Positions 26,158-34,066 of a stretch of DNA of 64,000 nt are shown here, in pieces (position 1 is the stretch's first letter; each line of letters starts with the position of its first letter). Below the pieces are notes generated by a model. It made no database searches. It saw only the letters and a list, made by a program, of their open reading frames with translations, and was not told the origin of the DNA. Origin of the DNA: Leptofilum sp041748655 (GTDB lineage: Bacteria > Chloroflexota > Anaerolineae > Promineifilales > Promineifilaceae); the NCBI GenBank assembly GCA_041748655.1, contig JBGTCV010000144.1:1-64000 (forward strand), read 5' to 3'. The position numbers were made by a program, and so were the translations under genes.

Positions 26158-27159
26158 TTAACGGCCGTAATAATCCAAAAGCGCCAACACCCCGGCCAAA
26201 TTTTCTGACCAGTCGGTTTGACTGCGGGTTTTTAGCTCTACGGTGAAGGCGGGGATGTTTTGGGTGGCCAGCCAGTCGCTGGCATCGCCGCTAATGGGGT
26301 AAGCGGTGAACTGTTCGTTGACCCGGTAGCCAGAGGCCGTGCCGTAAATTTCGGCAATATCTTTGGAGGGCTGATACAGTTCGTCGCAGCTGCCAACATA
26401 GAGGCCGTCTGCCTTGCTGTGCCAAAAGAGAACCATTTCCGGTTTTTCCCGGAAGAAGAAGATGCGCAAAGCGGCCGTTTCCGGTTCAGAAAAAGGGAGT
26501 TTGCCGCCGCTTACTAACGTGTCACCCCAATACGCTTCCTCCTGCCAGCCGCAGGCCCAGTTCCGGTTCAGGTCTACCTGGTTGGCATTGAAGCGGCCCG
26601 GTTCAATATTGGCGCTGACATCTTCCGGGGTAAAACGGCCGTCTACCCCCGTCACCGCAAATTGGCCATCTGGATTGGCCGAGGGGATGATATAGAGGGA
26701 AAGGTTGGCCGATATGCGGTCTGGGTTGGCCAGGAAATAGTCGATCATCTCATAGGCCAGCAGAATGGTGTTCCATTCATAACCGCCATGAATGCCGCCT
26801 ACAAACACCAACGTCTGGCTGCCAAAGCCGAAGCGGTAGCTGGTAATCGGCCGACCGCCAGCCGAAACGCCAATATCCTGGGGCACGCCGTAGGCGGCAA
26901 AGGTGGCTGTGGGGGTAGGCGTTTTGGCTTCCGATCCCGCAGCCACAACCAAAACGGGCGTGGGGGATGGGAGTAGGGAGGGAACGGCCGTTAACGTAGC
27001 AAGCAGCGGTTCAGCAGGGGTGGGCAGGGAAACGGCCGTTGCCGCAGCTATCGCCGTAGGTGGCGCAATCCGTTCGGGGGAAATGGCCGCTGGGGCAGGC
27101 ACACAGCCAACCAGAAACAGTACACTAAATAGCAAGAACCCGGTCAGCTGCTGGCGCAT
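26158..27159 (-). CDS. M14-family zinc carboxypeptidase-like lipoprotein
   Basis: A 333-residue lipoprotein with lipobox LFLVGC (Cys19), a Pro/Thr-rich linker (~25-90) and an M14 peptidase domain. Expected active-site residues are present: His124 and Glu128 in GGIHGGYEWN, the arginine-containing DLNRNW motif, His247 in LFWHSKADG, and Glu308 in FTVELKTRS. It is probably surface-anchored and active on peptidoglycan peptides or other peptides. It starts 2 bases after the stop of the kinase gene, whose ectodomain is its degenerate paralogue, so the two are cotranscribed. Confidence 0.85.
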   Translation of the reverse strand: MRQQLTGFLLFSVLFLVGCVPAPAAISPERIAPPTAIAAATAVSLPTPAEPLLATLTAVPSLLPSPTPVLVVAAGSEAKTPTPTATFAAYGVPQDIGVSAGGRPITSYRFGFGSQTLVFVGGIHGGYEWNTILLAYEMIDYFLANPDRISANLSLYIIPSANPDGQFAVTGVDGRFTPEDVSANIEPGRFNANQVDLNRNWACGWQEEAYWGDTLVSGGKLPFSEPETAALRIFFFREKPEMVLFWHSKADGLYVGSCDELYQPSKDIAEIYGTASGYRVNEQFTAYPISGDASDWLATQNIPAFTVELKTRSQTDWSENLAGVLALLDYYGR

Positions 27160-27161
27160 CG

Positions 27162-29108
27162 TTACTCGTCACGCTCTTGATTGGCATAGAAGCGCATCAC
27201 CGACTTGATGGCGGCCAGATTTTCCTCAAAATCGGTGGCGGTGTAGTCGGTGAGCAGCACAGAGATGGCCGGGATACCCTGCTTATCCAGCCAGTTAGTG
27301 ACGTCACCATGCACTTCAGTGTTCACCAACCGCTCAAAATCAGCGATGCGGTAGCTGGTGGAGCCTCCGTAAATATCGGCCAGGGTTTGGGAAACGGCCG
27401 TTTCCTCCGAACATTCCCCCGGTGAAACCAACCCCTCCACCGCTCGCGCCTGCCAAAACACAACGGCGCGGCTCTGGTGGTCCACGATGAAGTTGGCCAG
27501 GCTGCGCACTTCTGGCTCGGAAAATGGTTCCGTACCGCCCATCCCATCGGGCGCATCTTGCCCCCAGGGAGGATTTGGCGTCCAGCGGCAGTCCCAATTG
27601 CGATTCAGGTCTACCCCACGGCCGTTCAGCCGCCCCGCCAGCTGACCCGGCGCTCGCGGGCTGTCTGGGTTGGCGTTGGGCACAATAAGCAGCGTCAGTT
27701 CCGGCGGCACCTCGGCCAGATTTTCCGTGAAATAGTCCACAACCTGCTGGGCCAGCTCGACCGTACCGGGGGCAAAACCCGCGTGCAAACCGCCCACAAA
27801 GGTAAGCACGATTGGCCCTGTGCCGATGCGGACCGCCTCAATTGGCAGACCCCCAACAGATTCACCAATAGTTGTCACAACGGGGGTTGGCAAGGCGCGA
27901 GTCGGGGTTGGTGTATTTCTGGCCGTAGCGGTTGCGGTTGGCATGGGTTCTGCCGTGGCGGTTTCTGTGGCGGCAGCGGCGGGTATGATGGGGGTTGGCA
28001 GCGTCAGGCGAACGGCCGTTATCGTCGGCGTAGGGTCTGGTTCGGTGAGCAGTTGTCCGCCCCAAAAAATGGCCGCCAGCAAAAATGTGCCCAGCAAGGC
28101 AGACCCAAGCCAGCGGTATGGCCGTTTCTTTTCAGGCAGTTCGTTTGGCGCCGGTTCGGAAACGGCCGTGGCGGTGTGCCATGCCACAACCGGGGAAGCG
28201 TTCACACTTTGCGTGGGTTCATCATCCAGGGCCTGCGCTGACATGTGCAGGTTTCCCGGCGTCGGTCCAGCAAAAGTAGACAGCGGCAGCAGCCCAGGCA
28301 GCGTCTGGCTGATGGCCGCCGTCAGTTCCGAGGCGGTAGCAAATCGCTCATCTCGCTCTTTGGCCAGCACCCGCTGGATAACGGTCTCAAAATCGTCTGG
28401 CAGCTCTGGCTTAATTTCCCGAATCTGGGGGATGGGGTTCAGCACGTGAGCCATCATCTGCTTGACCGGGGTGTCGGCGCGGTACGGCTTGCGGCCGGTG
28501 AGCATTTCAAAAAGGATGATGCCCAGGGTGTAGATGTCGGAACGGCCGTCTAGCGCTTTTTCGCCGTGGATCTGTTCCGGGCTCATATAGGCGGGGGTGC
28601 CGATGACGCCGCTGCCGGTAAGGTTGGTGCTGCTGCCCTGGGCCAGCTTGACAATGCCAAAGTCGGTGAGGAAGGCGTTATTGTATTGGTCGAATAAAAT
28701 GTTGCCCGGCTTCAGGTCACGGTGGATGACACCTTGCCCGTGGGCATGGTCCAGCGCCCCGGCCAGCCGCTGAATGATGGGAACGGCCGTTTCCAGCGAC
28801 AGCGGCCCGGCAATGATCCGTTCGGCCAGGGTACCGCCCGGCATGTGGCGCATAACCAGGTACGGCTGGCCATCAACCTCGCCGTAGTCGTACACGGGCA
28901 CGATGGCGGGGTGTTCCAGTGTGGCAATAATGCGGGCCTCGCGCTCAAAACGGCCGCGAAAAGTGGGATCGTCTTGCAGCGCCTGGGAGATCACCTTGAT
29001 GGCAACTTTGCGGCCAAAGCGGGGGTCATGGGCCAGGTAGACGGCGGCCATGCCGCCCCGCCCTAGCTCAGATTCGATTTCGTAACGGCCGTATTTCTTC
29101 CTGGTCAA
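27162..29108 (-). CDS. Transmembrane Ser/Thr protein kinase with an M14-like pseudoenzyme ectodomain
   Basis: A 648-residue PknB-type kinase. The glycine loop is GRGGMAAVY, ATP lysine K38, catalytic HRDLKPGN (Asp131), DFG Asp149 and activation-end GTPAYMSPEQ. One membrane segment (~335-355) is followed by a Thr/Pro-rich linker and an extracellular M14-like domain (~425-645). That domain aligns with the neighbouring lipoprotein, but the metal and catalytic positions are changed: His442 remains, Glu becomes Ala446, the later His becomes Gln553, and the catalytic Glu becomes Leu618. It therefore probably binds, rather than cuts, a peptide and signals to the kinase. Confidence 0.88.
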   Translation of the reverse strand: MTRKKYGRYEIESELGRGGMAAVYLAHDPRFGRKVAIKVISQALQDDPTFRGRFEREARIIATLEHPAIVPVYDYGEVDGQPYLVMRHMPGGTLAERIIAGPLSLETAVPIIQRLAGALDHAHGQGVIHRDLKPGNILFDQYNNAFLTDFGIVKLAQGSSTNLTGSGVIGTPAYMSPEQIHGEKALDGRSDIYTLGIILFEMLTGRKPYRADTPVKQMMAHVLNPIPQIREIKPELPDDFETVIQRVLAKERDERFATASELTAAISQTLPGLLPLSTFAGPTPGNLHMSAQALDDEPTQSVNASPVVAWHTATAVSEPAPNELPEKKRPYRWLGSALLGTFLLAAIFWGGQLLTEPDPTPTITAVRLTLPTPIIPAAAATETATAEPMPTATATARNTPTPTRALPTPVVTTIGESVGGLPIEAVRIGTGPIVLTFVGGLHAGFAPGTVELAQQVVDYFTENLAEVPPELTLLIVPNANPDSPRAPGQLAGRLNGRGVDLNRNWDCRWTPNPPWGQDAPDGMGGTEPFSEPEVRSLANFIVDHQSRAVVFWQARAVEGLVSPGECSEETAVSQTLADIYGGSTSYRIADFERLVNTEVHGDVTNWLDKQGIPAISVLLTDYTATDFEENLAAIKSVMRFYANQERDE

Positions 29109-29192
29109 AAGTTATCCTCGCCACCAAGCTTCAAGCATCATGACAAACATTATCGAATAATTATGCCAAATTGCCAATTGCAAACCATTGCA

Positions 29193-29240
29193 AAACAAAA
29201 AGGCTGCAGCACCCAACCGTTGCCACAGCCTTTTTATTTT
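29193..29240 (-). terminator. Terminator downstream of tRNA-Thr
   Basis: AAAAAGGCTG (29197-29206) pairs with CAGCCTTTTT (29226-29235). Read on the minus strand it follows the tRNA by a few bases and ends in a T run. The stem could also serve the opposite strand. Confidence 0.82.
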
Positions 29241-29243
29241 GCA

Positions 29244-29316
29244 AGCCAGCTAAGGGGGTCGAACCCTTGACCTACGCATTACGAATGCGTCGCTCTGCCA
29301 ACTGAGCTAAGCTGGC
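29244..29316 (-). tRNA. tRNA-Thr (anticodon CGU)
   Basis: Read on the minus strand, a 73-nt cloverleaf is complete. The acceptor stem is GCCAGCT/AGCTGGC, the D arm GCTC...GAGC, and the anticodon stem ACGCA/TGCGT with loop TTCGTAA (anticodon CGT, threonine codon ACG). The T arm is AAGGG TTCGACC CCCTT and the discriminator T. CCA is not encoded. Confidence 0.95.
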
Positions 29317-29420
29317 GATGCGGTCAGAATTATAACAATCTCGGCAGCGCTTGACAAACCAAAGTTCCCGCCTATAGTTTGCTGTTCAGCCAGCCAAATG
29401 GAACATAATAGGAGCAGCAA

Positions 29421-29933
29421 ATGCCAATATTAAAGTTGATACGGGAAACTGCAAAAATCGTTGGGGCAGACAAGATCAATCTGACAGGAGAAAATCTAGA
29501 AGGGTATGATTTATCGGAAATCGAGCTAGATAAAGTCAACCTGACGCGGGTTAACCTGAAATACGCGGACCTTACAAAAAGCAGCTTAAAAGATGCCAAT
29601 TTGGAATTGGCCAACCTGGAGGGGGTCAATCTGACCGAGGCCAATTTAAGTAAAGCGAAAATGTTCCGGGCCAATTTGAGCAACGCCACGCTGACAAACT
29701 GCAACCTGAGCGAAGCGTATTTGGGTAAAGTTAATTTGCGGGATGCCGTGCTGGAAGGGGCTGATCTCAGCAAAGCCAAGCTCCATTTTGCGGACCTAAG
29801 AGGGGCAGACTTAACGGCCGTAAACATGAAAGGTATCGATTTGCGCTGGTCGCGCTACAACAGCAGCACCCGGTGGCCCAGTGAAAAGTTTGACCCCTCG
29901 CAAACGGGAGCTATTTTGTATGAACGGGAATGA
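29421..29933 (+). CDS. Pentapeptide-repeat protein
   Basis: A 170-residue protein. From residue ~20 it consists of A(N/D)Lxx-type pentapeptides (ANLEGVNLTEANLSKAKMFRANLSNATL), which form a right-handed quadrilateral beta-helix. No signal peptide is present. A Shine-Dalgarno AGGAG precedes ATG. Its end overlaps the start of lysA by 14 bases, suggesting translational coupling, although no functional link between the two is known. Some family members mimic DNA against gyrase; nothing here shows that role. Confidence 0.88.
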   Translation: MPILKLIRETAKIVGADKINLTGENLEGYDLSEIELDKVNLTRVNLKYADLTKSSLKDANLELANLEGVNLTEANLSKAKMFRANLSNATLTNCNLSEAYLGKVNLRDAVLEGADLSKAKLHFADLRGADLTAVNMKGIDLRWSRYNSSTRWPSEKFDPSQTGAILYERE

Positions 29934-31197
29934 TTTGGCGGGAAACGGCCGTTTCCATTACCAACACAACCAGCTCTATTGCGAAGAGATTTCACTGGCC
30001 ACGTTAGCCGAAGCCGAAGGCACCCCCACTTACGTGTACAGCCAGGCCGCCATTCTGGCCCAGGCAGAAGCATATCTGGCCCAGGCTGCACCGAACACGC
30101 TGGTCTGCTATGCTGTCAAGGCGAACGGCAATCCGGCCATCCTGCGCCTGCTGGCCGAAGCTGGCCTGGGTGCCGACGTGACGAGCGGCGGCGAGCTGTT
30201 TTTGGCGCAGCACGCCGGTTTTGCCCCAGACAAAATCATCTACTCCGGTGTGGGCAAGCTGCACCACGAAATTGAAGCCGCACTGGACGCCAACATCCGC
30301 GCCCTGCACGTGGAATCGGCCATGGAGCTGGAGCTGATTGCCACCATTGCCAGCCAGCGGCAGCAGCTGGTGCCGATTGGGGTGCGGGTGAACCCGGATA
30401 TTCACGTCGAGACGCATCCCTACATCAGCACGGGGGCGGCGCAGCATAAATTTGGGGTTTCACCGGAAACGGCCGTTTCCCTCCTCCACTTTGCCGCTCA
30501 ACACCCCTGGCTCAAACCCGTTGGCCTCGCCGCCCACATCGGTTCGCAAATCCAGGCGATTGAACCATTTGCCGCCTCCGCCAACTTTTTGGTCGGGCTG
30601 GCCGACGAATTAGCCTCTAGCGGTATTCATTTGGATTACATTGATGCGGGCGGTGGTTTGGGCGTAAATTATGAAAGTGACAAGTGGCAAGTGAAAAGTG
30701 AAAAGATTGGGGAATGGGTGACGGCCGTTTCTCAACCTGTTCAAACGGCTGGCTACGGGCTGGTGATGGAGCCGGGGCGCTCGATTGTGGCAGCGGCGGG
30801 CATCTTGCTCACCCAGGTTGTCTACACGAAGGCGCAAGGGGTGAAGCAGTTTGCCATTGTGGATGCGGCGATGAATGATTTGCTACGCCCGACGCTGTAC
30901 AGCGCCCACCATGAAGTTTTGCCCGTCAATTTAACGCAGAGGCGCGGAGATGCAGAGGTTAAGTACGATGTGGTGGGGCCAATTTGTGAGACGGGGGATT
31001 TTTTGGCGCGGGAACGGCCGTTACCCCCCCTGGCCCCTGGTGATTTGCTGGCCGTTTTTCATGCTGGGGCTTACGGCTTTGCCATGAGTAGTAATTACAA
31101 CGGCCGTCTCCGCCCTGCTGAAATTTTGGTAAGTGGCAACCATGCCCAGCTGATCCGCCAGCGCCAAACCTACCAACACCTGCTGGACGGCGTGTGA
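29920..31197 (+). CDS. lysA: Diaminopimelate decarboxylase
   Basis: A 425-residue PLP enzyme making L-lysine from meso-diaminopimelate. The PLP lysine is in CYAVKANGNP, the phosphate-binding glycines in DAGGGLGV, and the C-terminal active-site Cys in VGPICETGDF. ATG 29920 lies inside the end of the pentapeptide-repeat gene. Two internal stretches translate repeat DNA: ESDKWQVKSEKIG (30672-30707) and NLTQRRGDAEVK (30930-30960), both in surface-loop positions. Otherwise the length and order are normal for LysA. Confidence 0.92.
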   Translation: MNGNDLAGNGRFHYQHNQLYCEEISLATLAEAEGTPTYVYSQAAILAQAEAYLAQAAPNTLVCYAVKANGNPAILRLLAEAGLGADVTSGGELFLAQHAGFAPDKIIYSGVGKLHHEIEAALDANIRALHVESAMELELIATIASQRQQLVPIGVRVNPDIHVETHPYISTGAAQHKFGVSPETAVSLLHFAAQHPWLKPVGLAAHIGSQIQAIEPFAASANFLVGLADELASSGIHLDYIDAGGGLGVNYESDKWQVKSEKIGEWVTAVSQPVQTAGYGLVMEPGRSIVAAAGILLTQVVYTKAQGVKQFAIVDAAMNDLLRPTLYSAHHEVLPVNLTQRRGDAEVKYDVVGPICETGDFLARERPLPPLAPGDLLAVFHAGAYGFAMSSNYNGRLRPAEILVSGNHAQLIRQRQTYQHLLDGV

Positions 31198-31211
31198 AGA
31201 TGTCCCAAAAC

Positions 31212-31300
31212 AATCCGCAGATTACGCAGAATGGCGCAAATGGCGCTCGCAGATTAAAAGAAAAAAATCTGCGTCATCTGCGTTAATCTGTGGATCAATT
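31212..31300. repeat. CGCAGATT inverted repeat between convergent lysA and cbbY-like genes
   Basis: CCGCAGATTACGCAGA and GCTCGCAGATTAAAAG face AATCTGCGTCATCTGCG and TTAATCTGTGG. This gives a long hairpin that likely acts as a terminator for both genes. Confidence 0.7.
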
Positions 31301-31301
31301 T

Positions 31302-32003
31302 TTATCCAGGCAAACACAAATTTTCTAGCTGCGCCAGCGTGAAGTGGGCCAGGCTGCGGGCCACCAGCTGTGCCCCGGCGAAGTTTTTGCCAAAGGTGTA
31401 GTCGTTGTACATCACGGCGCAGGGAATGCCCACCCGCTTGGCCGCTTCAAACCCTTCCTCGGAATCTTCAATCACCAGCGTTTCGGCCAGGGAGGTGCCC
31501 AATTCTGCCATGCAGCGCGTGTACAGCGGCGACTCAGGGGCCGTTTTGGGGCCGCTTTCCTTGCCTAAAATCGGATTGAGATGGGGGTAGATGTGGGGCA
31601 GATGGTTAGACAACAGCGCATTCACCTGCGCTTCGTAAGACATGGAAACGACAGCCAGGCGAACCCCGCGAGACAGCGCCTCTTCCATAATTTCTACCAC
31701 CCCTTCGCGCAGGGATAAATCTAGTAAATATTTTTCGATGTAGAATTTTTTTTTGAGGGTAACGAGTTGGGAAACGGCCGTATCCAACGCCGCTTCCCCC
31801 ATTTCAGGATTCCACGCCTGCAAAGATTGACGCATCCGCAGCGCATTCCCCGCAATTGGCTGCATCTCCTTAAACTGCTCCCACGTCCATTGAATCGGAT
31901 AGCCCAGGGTGGCAAACGCCTCATTGCAAGCCGGTAAATGCCCACGATGCTCCGTGTTGGCAATCGTGCCGTCCACGTCAAAAATCAACGCCTTTAATTT
32001 CAT
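31302..32003 (-). CDS. HAD family phosphatase, CbbY-like
   Basis: A 233-residue HAD-IA hydrolase. Motif I is FDVDGTIANTE, motif II VVSMSY, motif III Lys in GKESGPKTAP, and motif IV VIEDSEEGFEAA. The N-terminal stretch GHLPACNEAF is typical of CbbY, which removes the RuBisCO inhibitor xylulose-1,5-bisphosphate. It begins 11 bases after rpe in the CBB gene cluster, which supports that role over phosphoglycolate phosphatase. It is predicted cytoplasmic. Confidence 0.8.
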   Translation of the reverse strand: MKLKALIFDVDGTIANTEHRGHLPACNEAFATLGYPIQWTWEQFKEMQPIAGNALRMRQSLQAWNPEMGEAALDTAVSQLVTLKKKFYIEKYLLDLSLREGVVEIMEEALSRGVRLAVVSMSYEAQVNALLSNHLPHIYPHLNPILGKESGPKTAPESPLYTRCMAELGTSLAETLVIEDSEEGFEAAKRVGIPCAVMYNDYTFGKNFAGAQLVARSLAHFTLAQLENLCLPG

Positions 32004-32014
32004 AAAGAGTCCAG

Positions 32015-32707
32015 TTATAGAGCGGGCTGCTGCCCCCGCCCCATCGCCTCACGAAGCGCTGCCATATTTTCAGCCACGGGACGTTTGTCGTTAAAAATGG
32101 CGCTGCCCGCCACCAAAACGTTGGCTCCGGCGGCGACAATTTCGGCCGCGTTGTGTGGCTTGATCCCGCCGTCTACTTCCAAATCGGCCGTAGAACCGAT
32201 GGCGTCCAGCATCTGGCGCAGCCGTCGAATTTTGGCGGTACTGCCCGGAATATAGCTCTGTCCACCAAAGCCAGGGTTTACCGACATGATCAGCACCAGT
32301 TCCACATCCGGCAAAATCTCTTCCAGCGTCACCAGCGGCGTCGCCGGGTTCAGGGTAACGCCCGCCTTCACCCCCTGCTCGTGAATCGCCTGCACGGTGC
32401 GGTGCAAATGGGGGCAAGCCTCCACATGCACGGTGATGATGTCTGCCCCAGCCTGGGCGAAGTTGGCAATGTAACGGTCCGGGTGTTGGATCATCAGGTG
32501 AACGTCAAGTACGGCGTCGAGTTCGGTAGCTAACGGCCGTAATGCCGCCACCACCAACGGCCCAATCGTAATATTCGGCACAAAATGCCCATCCATCACA
32601 TCCACATGAATGTAGCGAGCGCCAGACGAAACGGCCGTCCGCACCTGTTCACCCAACCGGGCAAAATCTGCCGAAAGAATACTGGGAGCAATAATCAAAT
32701 CGTTCAT
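32015..32707 (-). CDS. rpe: Ribulose-phosphate 3-epimerase
   Basis: A 230-residue TIM-barrel epimerase interconverting ribulose- and xylulose-5-phosphate. The signatures are IAPSILSADFARLGEQ, HVDVMDGHFVPNITIGP, DVHLMI, MSVNPGFGGQ and DGGIKPHN. ATG 32707 is the conserved family start. A TTG at 32734, overlapping the prk stop, is possible but would add nine residues. The gene is part of the minus-strand CBB cluster with prk, rbcL and the cbbY-like gene. Confidence 0.94.
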   Translation of the reverse strand: MNDLIIAPSILSADFARLGEQVRTAVSSGARYIHVDVMDGHFVPNITIGPLVVAALRPLATELDAVLDVHLMIQHPDRYIANFAQAGADIITVHVEACPHLHRTVQAIHEQGVKAGVTLNPATPLVTLEEILPDVELVLIMSVNPGFGGQSYIPGSTAKIRRLRQMLDAIGSTADLEVDGGIKPHNAAEIVAAGANVLVAGSAIFNDKRPVAENMAALREAMGRGQQPAL

Positions 32708-32730
32708 AAGCTTCAAATTTATCTCTAAAC

Positions 32731-33669
32731 TCAATCTTGCATCTCGTCAATTGTCAGACCCGCCGACACCATATGATACGCTATCAGATGCTGCGTCAGC
32801 GCCAGCGGCAGGCTGCGCTCTGTTTTCAACCCAGACTGATACTGGCCCAACATCGCCTCATTGAGATGGCAATCCTCTGGCATGTGGCGCTGAATCAGGC
32901 TAATCAAATTATGCGCCTTGTCTTCCACCAAATTGCCCGCAATCTCCATAAAATCTGCCGGAGTACCTTCATAACGAGCCAAATTGAGCCGCAGCGCCGG
33001 GCTAATCCCGTTGCCACCATGCTGCAACACATCCGTTAAATCCGGGTGCGGCACGGTTGGCTTAAGCACCAGCTGGGCATTCAAATGCCCGCCCGTCTCG
33101 TTAACATTCGTTTCTGGCGGATAAAAGCGCACGATCATATCAGCCAGCCGCTTCTGCGGGTGAATGTAACGCGGCGACAAATCTTTGCGCTTCTCCAGGG
33201 AGTCCCGCACCTGTGCCTCCGTATAGCCCCGCTTGGCCGTGTCTCGCTGAACTTTCCAGGTATAGCGCAAATCTTCCGGCGGATCGAGGTACACCTTCAC
33301 GTCGAAGTTAAGCCGCATACGCTGCGTATGGAACGGCAGCAAACCCTCAATAATCATATACTTTTTTGGCTTAATATACACGGGCGCATCAAAATCACCT
33401 GTTTTATGATTGTAAATGGGCATCAAAATCGGTTTACCTTCTCGCAGCAGCCGAAAATGCTGTTCCATAATGTCGATGTGGTTGCCTTCTGGGGCAATGG
33501 CGCTGACACCCAGCTCCTTGCGCATCTGACGGTTATATTTGTGGTAATGATCACAACATATAGACGTCACCTGATCTTCGCCCAGCGCCTGCACAATGCC
33601 TTTACTCAGCGTTGTTTTACCGGCGGCGCTGTCACCGGCAATACCAATCATCACGACTCTCCGGTGCAT
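32731..33669 (-). CDS. prk: Phosphoribulokinase
   Basis: A 312-residue kinase forming ribulose-1,5-bisphosphate, the RuBisCO substrate. The P-loop is GIAGDSAAGKTT, followed by the substrate-binding CCDHYHKYNR, HKTGDFDAPVYIKP and ILIEG-type IIEGLLPF segments. The Shine-Dalgarno AAGGAG lies about 7 bases before ATG. The length fits the short, cyanobacterial/plant-like Prk form rather than the proteobacterial one. Its presence beside a form I RuBisCO indicates a Calvin-Benson-Bassham pathway, not a nucleotide-salvage one. Confidence 0.92.
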   Translation of the reverse strand: MHRRVVMIGIAGDSAAGKTTLSKGIVQALGEDQVTSICCDHYHKYNRQMRKELGVSAIAPEGNHIDIMEQHFRLLREGKPILMPIYNHKTGDFDAPVYIKPKKYMIIEGLLPFHTQRMRLNFDVKVYLDPPEDLRYTWKVQRDTAKRGYTEAQVRDSLEKRKDLSPRYIHPQKRLADMIVRFYPPETNVNETGGHLNAQLVLKPTVPHPDLTDVLQHGGNGISPALRLNLARYEGTPADFMEIAGNLVEDKAHNLISLIQRHMPEDCHLNEAMLGQYQSGLKTERSLPLALTQHLIAYHMVSAGLTIDEMQD

Positions 33670-33707
33670 GATCTACTCCTTGTTTAAAAAAACAATTCAG
33701 CTGGAGA

Positions 33708-33765
33708 AGAAGTTCAACTTTTGGCTACCCAATTGCCCGATCATCCAGAGAAAAGTTGAACTTCT
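33708..33765. promoter_or_regulatory. Perfect 15-bp inverted repeat in the prk leader
   Basis: AGAAGTTCAACTTTT (33708-33722) pairs with AAAAGTTGAACTTCT (33751-33765). It lies about 40 bases upstream of prk on the minus strand. It could be a 5' UTR hairpin, an end of the rbcL transcript, or a repeat. Confidence 0.5.
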
Positions 33766-33850
33766 GGTTTAGCTTCGCCTGGGGATAAATCCCCTGGCTA
33801 TGATGGAAAACGTGCTAAAGCGCGTTTAAAATAGGTCTACGAACCTGCTT

Positions 33851-33954
33851 ATGAACCTGAAGAAAATAAATCGGTAATTGCCAACGCAGACAGTTCAGGT
33901 TCATTTAAGGCGATTCAGCGTCAAGTTTATTACCGATTTTATTTCTGAATCGCC
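33851..33954. ncRNA. Interleaved inverted repeats; possible kissing-loop or switch RNA between rbcL and prk
   Basis: Three inverted pairs interlock within 104 bases. A: 33851-33861 with 33894-33904 (11 bp). B: 33868-33878 with 33929-33939 (11 bp, extendable with one bulge). C: 33909-33918 with 33945-33954 (10 bp). A and C make two neighbouring hairpins whose loops hold the two halves of B, so the loops could pair with each other. Otherwise B forms instead of A and C. It is palindromic in layout, so either strand could fold. It does not match any riboswitch I recognise. It lies ~180 bases before prk. Confidence 0.4.
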
Positions 33955-33987
33955 ATCAGCAGATTTATTGTCTCAAGGATAACTTCG

Positions 33988-34036
33988 TTTCACTGACCAC
34001 TGACCACTGATTACTGATTACTGACCACTGGACGCG
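33988..34036. repeat. ACTGACCACTGATTACTGA short-word tract
   Basis: Short tandem words (CACTGACCACTGACCACTG, ATTACTGATTACTGACC) lie just downstream of rbcL. This is one of several similar tracts, also at 40190, 45508, 45630, 57925 and 58100. Confidence 0.7.
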
Positions 34037-34066
34037 AAGCGGTCGCGAAGCGACATTACTGACCCC

